This document shows positions 26,287-32,573 of a stretch of 47,030 nt of DNA, one piece after another. The notes under the pieces are model-generated. The model saw only the letters and a list, made by a program, of their open reading frames with translations, did not search any database and was not told the origin of the DNA. The stretch comes from Emticicia sp. C21 (GTDB lineage: Bacteria > Bacteroidota > Bacteroidia > Cytophagales > Spirosomataceae). A program made the position numbers and the translations under genes. The first letter of the stretch is position 1. Every line of letters starts with the position of its first letter. The stretch covers positions 20,493 through 67,522 of the forward strand of contig NZ_QVMT01000019.1 of the NCBI RefSeq assembly GCF_003418935.1, given 5' to 3'.

Positions 26287-26985
26287 ATGACTATCGGAAT
26301 CATGCAACCATACATTTTTCCCTATGTTGGTTATTTTCAACTAATCAATGCAGTGGATAAATTTATAGTTTATGATGATGTAGCCTACATCAATAAAGGC
26401 TGGATTAACAGGAATAATATTCTAATTAGCGGAAAAGCTTCTATGTTCACGCTCCCTCTAATCAGTGCCAGTCAGAACCGATTAATCAGAGATATTGAAG
26501 TAGATAATCTTGAAGCATGGAGTAAAAAGTTTTTTAAAACAATTGAACAATCTTATAAGAAAGCCCCTTTTTATCAGGAGACTCTGACGATTCTCACACA
26601 GGTTTTTCAATCAAACCCTGCTAATATAGGAGATCTTTGTACGACAAGCTTAAAAGCTACCTGCCAGTATTTAGGTATTGATACCGAATTTGTTGATAGT
26701 TCAACAATTTATAACAATCAACATCTGAAAGCACAGGAGCGCATTTTAGATATTTGTCTGCAGGAAAAAGCAGACCATTATATAAATCCCATCGGCGGAA
26801 TGGCTATCTATGATAAACAACTTTTTGCCGATAATAAAATCTTACTTAATTTTATCAAATCGAAACCTGTTCAATACAAGCAATTCAACAATGAATTTGT
26901 ACCATGGCTTTCGATGATTGACCTATTAATGTTTTGCCCGGTTGCGGCAATTCATGTATATTTAAAAGAGTTTGAATTGGTTTAA
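26287..26985 (+). CDS. WbqC-family protein
   Basis: 232 aa, recognised from the N-terminal signature MTIGIMQPYIFPYVGYFQL and YDDVAYINKGWINRN, with IDTEFVDSST and HYINPIGGMAIYD further on. WbqC-like proteins are found in O-antigen and glycan gene clusters; the reaction is not established, and acyl or amino-sugar transfer has been suggested. The gene follows the GT-C-like gene by 6 bp and precedes the acyltransferase by 12 bp, which supports a shared glycan task. Confidence 0.88.
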   Translation: MTIGIMQPYIFPYVGYFQLINAVDKFIVYDDVAYINKGWINRNNILISGKASMFTLPLISASQNRLIRDIEVDNLEAWSKKFFKTIEQSYKKAPFYQETLTILTQVFQSNPANIGDLCTTSLKATCQYLGIDTEFVDSSTIYNNQHLKAQERILDICLQEKADHYINPIGGMAIYDKQLFADNKILLNFIKSKPVQYKQFNNEFVPWLSMIDLLMFCPVAAIHVYLKEFELV

Positions 26986-26997
26986 ACAAAAATCCCA

Positions 26998-27663
26998 ATG
27001 GCAAAAGTAGTAGTTTTCGGTACTGAATTAGTGGCAGAATTAGCCCATTATTACCTCACGAATGACTCGGAGCATGAGATTGTAGCATTCACAAAAAACA
27101 GAGCATATATCAAGGAAGGCGAAACTTCATTCTGTGGCATACAATTGGTAGCCTTTGAAGATGTCCTCGAACTTTTTCCTCCAGCAGAATATAAATTTTT
27201 TGCCCCATTGAGTGAGCGCAAGATGAACCAGATTAGGGCAAAAGTATATGGCGAAATCAAGGAGTTGGGTTATGATTGCATTTCTTACATCAGTTCAAAA
27301 GCTACCGTTTTAACCGACCAGATTGGCGAAAACTGTTTTATTCTAGAAGATAATACGATTCAGCCATTTGTAAAAATCGGCAATAATGTTGTATTATGGA
27401 GTGGTAACCATATCGGGCATCATGGCGAAATAAAAGATCATGTATACTTTACTTCTCATGTAGTGCTATCAGGCCGTTGTGTAGTAGGTGAGTATTCTTT
27501 CTTTGGTGTGAATGCTACTATCCGCGATGGCTGCACTTTAGGAGAAGGCACGTTAATTGCTATGGGAGCCAACCTTACCAAGACTAAAACCGAGCCCTGG
27601 AGCATCTGGAAAGGGAATCCGGCCGTAAAATCTGATGTTTCCAGTAAGGATATTAATTTGTAG
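26998..27663 (+). CDS. PglD/NeuD-type sugar O- or N-acyltransferase
   Basis: 221 aa. The N-terminal about 95 residues are a Rossmann-like PglD_N domain (MAKVVVFGTELVAELAHYYL). The rest is a left-handed beta helix of hexapeptide repeats (IGENCFILEDNTIQPFVKIGNNVVLWSGNHIGHHGEI, split by coil turns), with a probable catalytic histidine in GHHGEIKDH. Such enzymes acetylate amino sugars or sialic acid-like sugars for surface glycans or glycoproteins, using acetyl-CoA in the cytoplasm. It is the last gene of the three-gene unit, with a terminator 17 bp downstream. Confidence 0.85.
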   Translation: MAKVVVFGTELVAELAHYYLTNDSEHEIVAFTKNRAYIKEGETSFCGIQLVAFEDVLELFPPAEYKFFAPLSERKMNQIRAKVYGEIKELGYDCISYISSKATVLTDQIGENCFILEDNTIQPFVKIGNNVVLWSGNHIGHHGEIKDHVYFTSHVVLSGRCVVGEYSFFGVNATIRDGCTLGEGTLIAMGANLTKTKTEPWSIWKGNPAVKSDVSSKDINL

Positions 27664-27680
27664 GAATATCTAATTAAGTA

Positions 27681-27705
27681 AGAGAGGAAATCCTCTCTTT
27701 TTTTA
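27681..27705 (+). terminator. intrinsic terminator
   Basis: AGAGAGG (27681-27687) / CCTCTCT (27692-27698) with loop AAAT, followed by T7 (27699-27705). It ends the GT-C/wbqC/acyltransferase unit. Confidence 0.85.
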
Positions 27706-27807
27706 TAATTCTATCATTTACTGTATAGAATGAAATCTGGCTATTATTAACTTATTAAATAAACTCTGGTTGTTAAATTCAAAGAACTTATTCTCAAATA
27801 AACAAAT

Positions 27808-28215
27808 ATGAGAATCATTAGTATATTACTATTAATAATAGCTTTCCAAAGTTGTGTTCCAAGTTTCGACTCAACTGAGAAAGACAGATTATATTTAAAA
27901 GAAATAAATGACTCAAAAATAAAATTAGAATGGTTCTTTTACTCTACTATATCTACTACTACACCTGATTACATCTTACTTACTAAAAAAAATAGTGATA
28001 ATATAAATATAGATACTATATGTGTAGCAAACAATGTAGCAGATTTAAGCTTAAATGGAAATGAAATTTTAATCGGATTTAGCGGCACGCCTCAAAGATA
28101 TACAGAAACAATTAAACTTCCCGAAACCGTATTGGGTTATAAGGTGGTTATAGATACTACCCAATTTTTTGATAGGATGAAGCCAAGAAAGACTTATCAA
28201 AAGGTTAATGATTAG
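27808..28215 (+). CDS. small lipoprotein of unknown function
   Basis: 135 aa. The N-terminus MRIISILLLIIAFQSCVPSF has a lipoprotein signal with lipobox FQSC, so the protein should be anchored in a membrane by Cys15. The rest is beta-rich (IKLEWFFYSTIS, YILLTKKN, LNGNEILIGFSG) with no motif I recognise. The DNA is more AT-rich than the neighbouring genes (many ATA, AAT, TTA codons), which may point to a different origin. It stands alone between a terminator and a gene remnant. Confidence 0.6.
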   Translation: MRIISILLLIIAFQSCVPSFDSTEKDRLYLKEINDSKIKLEWFFYSTISTTTPDYILLTKKNSDNINIDTICVANNVADLSLNGNEILIGFSGTPQRYTETIKLPETVLGYKVVIDTTQFFDRMKPRKTYQKVND

Positions 28216-28273
28216 TGTAGAATATAAAACAAGTTAAGCAAATAGATAAAATTAATTAACACTACTAACATAA

Positions 28274-28444
28274 AGCCTTATAAAGACACATATCATTTAT
28301 AGATTAAACTTTATAAACTTTGATGGAAACATAAGTTCTTTTAAAACAATAGAGTACCAGAGTATTGATATAGAGAATGTAAGAGAACAAAGCCCGCCTG
28401 TAGAATATAGCTTTTTCCTATGGTTTTTTCAGCAAAAATCTTGA
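28274..28444 (+). pseudogene. remnant of a secreted protein C-terminus
   Basis: An open frame of 56 codons without any start codon runs from a stop at 28271 to TGA at 28442-28444. It encodes IIYRLNFINFDGNISSFKTI followed by EYQSIDIENVREQS and ends LWFFQQKS. The YRLxxxxFDGxxSxxKT pattern resembles the 'YRLKQVDxDGKxxYSK' segment that precedes the sorting domain in many type IX-secreted Bacteroidota proteins. No ATG or upstream domain remains, so it is best read as a decayed 3' end. Confidence 0.4.
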
Positions 28445-28478
28445 ACTTTGACGCTTTAACATAGATATAGACCAAATA

Positions 28479-29366
28479 ATGACGCAATTTTTTGACCAAT
28501 TGATTTGCCCTAAAACCAGAACTAAATTGGTTCTATCGGCCGACGGCAAAACTCTTCATAATACCTCTCAGGAAGAACCCATCTCTTATGATATAAACAA
28601 CATTGTAGATTTAGTTTATCCAAAAGAATTGTTCGAGCAAGACCGTAAGGAACAGGTAGCTTATAACGATGCGCACTTGCGCTACGATCGTGGAGTATCG
28701 TGGGTATTTGAGTCTCTACATGCCAACGAAGCTGCTACACGCAAAACCATGATTGGGATGTTGAAGCTAAAACCGGGTATGAAGGTATTAGAAGTAGGTG
28801 CGGGCACAGGAAAAGATTCAGCTTATATTATTGAGAAAGTTACCCCAGGTGGTCATGCCGTATTATCTGATTTATCACCTGCGATGTTGGGTCATGCGAA
28901 AGAGAAATTTGCGGATAAGAAAGATGTAACGATAGATTATTTCATTGGTAATGGTGCTTATTTACCATTTGAAGACAATTATTTCGATGCTGTTTTCCAT
29001 TTCGGTGGTATCAATACGTTTTCAGAAAGAGCTAAAGCTTTTGAAGAGTTTAACCGTGTGGTAAAAGTGGGCGGCAGAGTAGTAGTTGGAGACGAAAGTG
29101 TAGGCGCTTGGCTAAGAGACCAGAAAACCTATCAGATATTGATGGATGCCAACCCCATGTTTGCCGACCAGGTGCCTTTGCAGGATTTACCTAAAAACAT
29201 AAAAGATGTAAAACTGCAATGGATTTTTGGTAACGGTTATTATGTATTAGAATTTAAGAAAACTAAAAAGGCTCCTACGGTGAATGTTAATTTGCAGATT
29301 CCAGGGAAAGACTTTAAGGATAATTGGAGAATACGTGCGGAACGCAACCGTAAGGCTAAGAAATAA
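28479..29366 (+). CDS. class I SAM-dependent methyltransferase with Trm112-like N-terminus
   Basis: 295 aa. Residues 1-45 (LICPKTRTKLVLSADGKTL, then DINNIVDLVYP) resemble a Trm112-type small domain without its zinc cysteines. The methyltransferase core has motif I KVLEVGAGTGKDSAYI, acidic end VLSDLSPAML, and a later DNYFDAVFHFGGINTFSER and FNRVVKVGGRVVVGDE, as in UbiE/methyltransferase-11 proteins. The substrate is unknown. Its TAA overlaps the ATG of the mntA-like gene (TAATG), so translation may be coupled, although the next pair looks like a toxin-antitoxin module. Confidence 0.85.
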   Translation: MTQFFDQLICPKTRTKLVLSADGKTLHNTSQEEPISYDINNIVDLVYPKELFEQDRKEQVAYNDAHLRYDRGVSWVFESLHANEAATRKTMIGMLKLKPGMKVLEVGAGTGKDSAYIIEKVTPGGHAVLSDLSPAMLGHAKEKFADKKDVTIDYFIGNGAYLPFEDNYFDAVFHFGGINTFSERAKAFEEFNRVVKVGGRVVVGDESVGAWLRDQKTYQILMDANPMFADQVPLQDLPKNIKDVKLQWIFGNGYYVLEFKKTKKAPTVNVNLQIPGKDFKDNWRIRAERNRKAKK

Positions 29367-29656
29367 TGAATAAGAGAACTATTAATATTATCCAAAACTA
29401 TTTTCGTAATAAACCAGTACGAAAGGCGTACATTTTTGGTTCTTATGCCAGAAATGAACAAACAAAAAATAGTGACCTGGATATATTGGTAGATATTGAT
29501 TCAAGTGAGAATGTAAGTCTTTTTGAATTTGGACGAATGCTTGAAGACTTAAAAGAGTTGCTTAAAGTTGATATTGATTTTGTAGCAGAAGATGGAATCT
29601 CAAAACATATCAGACCTTTTATTGAGAAAGATAAAGTACTAATTTATGAAAGGTAG
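29366..29656 (+). CDS. MntA-type minimal nucleotidyltransferase antitoxin
   Basis: 96 aa. The nucleotidyltransferase signature is FGSYARNEQTKNSDLDILVD: GS at residues 25-26 and metal-binding aspartates 37 and 39 of the DxD, with a third acidic residue in VDIDFV. In HepT/MntA systems this enzyme adds AMP units to a tyrosine of the HEPN toxin and so silences it. It overlaps the partner gene by 11 bp, the usual layout. The catalytic residues are intact, but the toxin is frameshifted, which would leave this antitoxin without an active partner. Confidence 0.85.
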   Translation: MNKRTINIIQNYFRNKPVRKAYIFGSYARNEQTKNSDLDILVDIDSSENVSLFEFGRMLEDLKELLKVDIDFVAEDGISKHIRPFIEKDKVLIYER

Positions 29657-29992
29657 ATTTGGAGATTTACAAAGAGCTCAACATATTCTTGAGGCTATTG
29701 AAGAAATAGAAAATTTCGTTGGAACTCTTACTTATGAAAACTTTGAATCCAATTCATTGTTCGTTCAGCCACGGAACGTCAATTAATTACAGTTGGGGAG
29801 GCTTCTTTACATTTATCCGAGGAAATCAAAGAGAAATACTATGAGATTGACTGGAGGGGTATAAAAGGTTTTAGAAATATAATGACACATGAGTATTTCG
29901 GTATTTCAGTTAAAATGGTTTGGGTGGTTGTAATTAACGAATTGCCTAAGCTTAAAAAAGTGGCCGAAAAGATAATAAAAGAACTTGAGTAG
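29646..29992 (+). pseudogene. HepT-type HEPN toxin, frameshifted
   Basis: The ATG at 29646 opens 46 codons (MKGRFGDLQRAQHILEAIEE, then NFESNSLF) that end in an out-of-frame TAA at 29784-29786. From 29762 another frame continues the same family: RSATERQLITVGEASLHLSE, then WRGIKGF, then RNIMTHEYFG, ending IIKELE at TAG 29990-29992. Adding one T at 29760-29762 restores a complete protein of about 115 aa. The HEPN RNase motif Rx4HxY (RNIMTHEY) is intact in the 3' part. This is a genuine inactivating mutation, a sequencing error, or (less likely) a recoding site. It lies 5 bp upstream of the beta-propeller gene. Confidence 0.85.
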
Positions 29993-29997
29993 AAAAT

Positions 29998-30945
29998 ATG
30001 AGCAATTCAGGAATTTGGCAAAAAAAAGGAGTAATTTATAAACCAGATGGAACCCTAGCACATAGCCGTTCACATGCACAGGTGCCTTATGCTTATAAAC
30101 ATAAAGATTTTTTAAGAGTATACTTTTCATCAAGAGATGACCAAGGACAATCTCGTCCGACATTTATTGATGTGGATTATGACGACCCGACTAAAATCCT
30201 TTATATACACGATACTTTCGTATTAGATTTAGGTGGGCCGGGGGAGTATGATGAAACGGGGGCCATGCCTTCATGGTTTGTACCGCAATCAAATGGAGAC
30301 ATCTGGTTGTATTATACAGGCTGGAACCGTACGCATAATTCTTACCGTCTGTCGATGGGCTTGTCCATTAGTACTGATGGGGGTATCACATTTAAGAAAA
30401 TGTTTCGTGGGCCTATTATGGACAGATCAATCCATAATCCTATCTGGGCAGCGCAGCCATCGGTGATGTATGTCAATGGTCGTTGGATGATGTGGTATAT
30501 TTCAGGTCAGAAATGTGAGTACATTCACGGGTATCCTGAACCGTATTACGATTGCCGCGTAGCCGTATCAGAAGATGGTATCAAGTGGGAACCAACCGGT
30601 GATGTGGCACTTCCATTTGATGATTTCTTGCATGCAGTCGGTCGCCCGAGCGTGTTTTTTGAAGATGGCATTTTCAAGATGTATTATTCGTATCGCCATA
30701 CCAGAGATTACCGTACAGACCGCAACCAGAGCTATCGTCTAGGTTATGCCGAATCGAAAGACGGTTTTAAATGGGAGCGTAAAGATAACTTGGTAGGTAT
30801 TCATAAATCTGATAATCCGAACGATTTTGATTACGAAATGATAGATTATGCCTATTGTTATGAACATAACGACAAAAAATATCTGTTATATAATGGCAAT
30901 GGGTTTGGAAGAGCAGGCTTTGGCTATGCTATTTTAGAGAAATAA
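29998..30945 (+). CDS. five-bladed beta-propeller, glycoside hydrolase 43/32-like
   Basis: 315 aa, no signal peptide. Repeated blade signatures of glycosidase-type propellers are present: RSHAQVPYAYKHKDFLRVYFSSRD, DIWLYYTGWNR, GLSISTDGGITF, WMMWYISGQ, AVSEDGIKWEPTG, FKMYYSYRH, LGYAESKDGFKWER, and GFGRAGFGYAIL. Proteins of this kind occur in surface-glycan and methyltransferase clusters and need not be hydrolases. A catalytic triad cannot be fixed by eye, though D/E residues at blade starts are conserved. The lack of an export signal suggests cytoplasmic action, perhaps on a nucleotide-linked or lipid-linked sugar. It begins 5 bp after the toxin remnant. Confidence 0.75.
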   Translation: MSNSGIWQKKGVIYKPDGTLAHSRSHAQVPYAYKHKDFLRVYFSSRDDQGQSRPTFIDVDYDDPTKILYIHDTFVLDLGGPGEYDETGAMPSWFVPQSNGDIWLYYTGWNRTHNSYRLSMGLSISTDGGITFKKMFRGPIMDRSIHNPIWAAQPSVMYVNGRWMMWYISGQKCEYIHGYPEPYYDCRVAVSEDGIKWEPTGDVALPFDDFLHAVGRPSVFFEDGIFKMYYSYRHTRDYRTDRNQSYRLGYAESKDGFKWERKDNLVGIHKSDNPNDFDYEMIDYAYCYEHNDKKYLLYNGNGFGRAGFGYAILEK

Positions 30946-30989
30946 AAGCATTCATGAGAAATATCATTTTTATGGAGTGCTTACAGCTT

Positions 30990-30997
30990 TAGTTTTG
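30990..30997 (+). promoter_or_regulatory. possible -7 box (TAGTTTTG)
   Basis: TAGTTTTG fits TAnnTTTG and lies 36 bp before the ATG of the dioxygenase-like gene. No -33 TTTG was seen, so support is modest. Confidence 0.35.
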
Positions 30998-31032
30998 CCC
31001 TATTATTTAATGTTTTGAATAGATTATAAGTT

Positions 31033-31848
31033 ATGGGAACAATGAAAGAACAATTCAATAAAGACGGTTATATTATTCTGAAAAATTTCTTTAGTAAAGA
31101 AGAAATCAATCAGATATACACCGAGGCGCGTAAACTTTTTGCTCTGCAAATTGAGAGAGTATTGGGCAAGACTGTGGATATTGACAACAAAGACGAATTT
31201 GAGCAGGCAATGTTTGATTTGTTCGAGGCTGATTTCGATACCTTTGTCAGTACAGGTAAACAAGCACAGCACTTGATATCACTACACCGTTTAGGTACAG
31301 AACCTAAATTGATTAACTTATTAAAGTCGTTAGGTTATGATTTCCCGATGATTGGCGTGCGTCCTTCTATGCAGTTCAATAGCCGCCACTTGTCAAAAGG
31401 TGGTAGCCACTGGAAATTAGGCGCTCATCAGGACTGGCGTACAGGTCAGGGTTCATTAGATAGTATCGTGATGTGGTTCCCAATGGTAGATTGCGGTGAA
31501 GCCTTGGGTTCGTTACAAATTTTACCTGCCAGCCACAAAGATGGATTGATGAAAGCTGATACTTCAGGCTATTTAGGGAGTATTCAGGAAGATTTGCCTG
31601 AAGATGCCTTTATTCAGACTGAATTTGAGGTGGGTGACTTACTGGTTTTCTCAGCATTCCTGGTACATCGTTCAGGTGATAATGTCACAAAGAATATTCG
31701 TTGGTCTATTCAGTTGCGTTACAACAATATGGCTGAGCAAACCTTCCAGGAAAGAGGCTTCCCGATGCCTTATATTTACAAACCTGAAGCTGACCTTGTA
31801 ACGCCGGATTTCCCTCAGAAACAACAATTGGAAGCGGTTTTTTCGTAA
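31033..31848 (+). CDS. phytanoyl-CoA dioxygenase (PhyH) family protein
   Basis: 271 aa. The Fe(II)/2-oxoglutarate fold is indicated by GAHQDWRTGQGS (H and D of the HxD iron motif), MWFPMVDCGEALGSLQILPASHKDG, and EVGDLLVFSAFLVHRSGDN with the distal histidine and IRWSIQLRYN with an arginine suited to bind 2-oxoglutarate. PhyH-family enzymes hydroxylate lipids, sugars or natural products; the substrate is unknown. Context (WbqC, acyltransferase, methyltransferase, propeller) suggests modification of a glycan or a secondary metabolite. Repeat copy D begins right after the stop codon. Confidence 0.88.
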   Translation: MGTMKEQFNKDGYIILKNFFSKEEINQIYTEARKLFALQIERVLGKTVDIDNKDEFEQAMFDLFEADFDTFVSTGKQAQHLISLHRLGTEPKLINLLKSLGYDFPMIGVRPSMQFNSRHLSKGGSHWKLGAHQDWRTGQGSLDSIVMWFPMVDCGEALGSLQILPASHKDGLMKADTSGYLGSIQEDLPEDAFIQTEFEVGDLLVFSAFLVHRSGDNVTKNIRWSIQLRYNNMAEQTFQERGFPMPYIYKPEADLVTPDFPQKQQLEAVFS

Positions 31849-31856
31849 AAATTAGT

Positions 31857-31901
31857 GAATTAGTGATTGAGCCTACGCGGCCCGGTGTTTAGTGAATAAA
31901 T
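31857..31901 (+). repeat. dispersed intergenic repeat, copy D (divergent GC-core)
   Basis: TTAGTGATTGAGCCTACG, then CGGCCCGGTGTTTAGTGAATA. The core 31869-31888 keeps GAGC, CGCGGCC-like and CCGGTG parts at the same spacing as copies B and C, but differs in the middle. It lies 3' of the dioxygenase gene in a 308-bp spacer that also holds a terminator and the ftsL promoter. Confidence 0.55.
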
Positions 31902-31996
31902 ATTTAATTATCAATGCATTAAAGTAAAACATTCACTCTTAAGCTCATATTAAACTAAGTATTGAATAAATTAACGAAGTTAATAAGAATACCTCA

Positions 31997-32031
31997 AAAA
32001 AATCGTTCTTTCCATAAGGGCGATTTTTTTG
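31997..32031. terminator. bidirectional-type terminator
   Basis: AAAAAAATCGTTCTT (31997-32011) pairs with AAGGGCGATTTTTTT (32017-32031) over 15 positions with two G-U pairs and loop TCCAT. A-tract and T-tract are on both sides. It ends the dioxygenase transcript and shields the ftsL promoter. Confidence 0.85.
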
Positions 32032-32079
32032 TTTCAAGATGATTGAGTGGCATTAAATTTACAAAAAAATTGCGGGACT

Positions 32080-32112
32080 TTTGAGGGAATTAGGAGATAA
32101 TTCATACATTTG
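32080..32112 (+). promoter_or_regulatory. promoter of ftsL-like/ftsI unit
   Basis: TTTG (32080-32083), a 21-bp spacer, then TACATTTG (32105-32112): the same elements and spacing as the ilv operon promoter. The predicted start is about 40 bp before the ATG at 32157. Confidence 0.65.
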
Positions 32113-32156
32113 TTTTACAATCGTGCTTTAATAATAAACATAAAACATCTATCGGA

Positions 32157-32543
32157 ATGGCTACAAATACTTTCCGCCACCGTTCTGCACCTGCTGTGCC
32201 CAAGGCGCCCAAAAAGGCCGGGCTTTTTGAACGCATCAACACATGGCTTTCTAATCGATTTAATTTAGGTGATTCTCTCCCTACCGAAACGCTCAAACGC
32301 ATTGTCTGGTTAGGTGTTCTTTGTATCTTCTACATTTATATTCAGCATAGTTACGAAGGGTTTATCAAAAAAATTGATAAGTCTCGTAATGATCTGGAAG
32401 AAAGACGTGCAGAATATATCTCGCAGAAATCGCGCTATATGTTTGCCAGTAAACAATCTGAAATTGCTAAAAAGCTGACAGACAAAGGGCTGGAAGAAAA
32501 CATTACCCCTCCTAATAAAATAGTCGTGAAAGAAAAAGAATAA
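32157..32543 (+). CDS. FtsL-like cell division protein
   Basis: 128 aa bitopic protein: a basic cytoplasmic N-terminus (RHRSAPAVPKAPKKAG), one membrane segment (about 46-64, IVWLGVLCIFYIYIQHSY), then a periplasmic coiled-coil-like part (KIDKSRNDLEERRAEYISQK). Size, topology and position 30 bp before ftsI fit the FtsL-like proteins of Bacteroidota. It should help recruit FtsI/FtsW at the septum. Here the pair stands apart from mraZ, mraW and the mur genes that usually surround it. Confidence 0.75.
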   Translation: MATNTFRHRSAPAVPKAPKKAGLFERINTWLSNRFNLGDSLPTETLKRIVWLGVLCIFYIYIQHSYEGFIKKIDKSRNDLEERRAEYISQKSRYMFASKQSEIAKKLTDKGLEENITPPNKIVVKEKE

Positions 32544-32573
32544 GTCCTAAAATCCAGCAAATTTTATATAATC

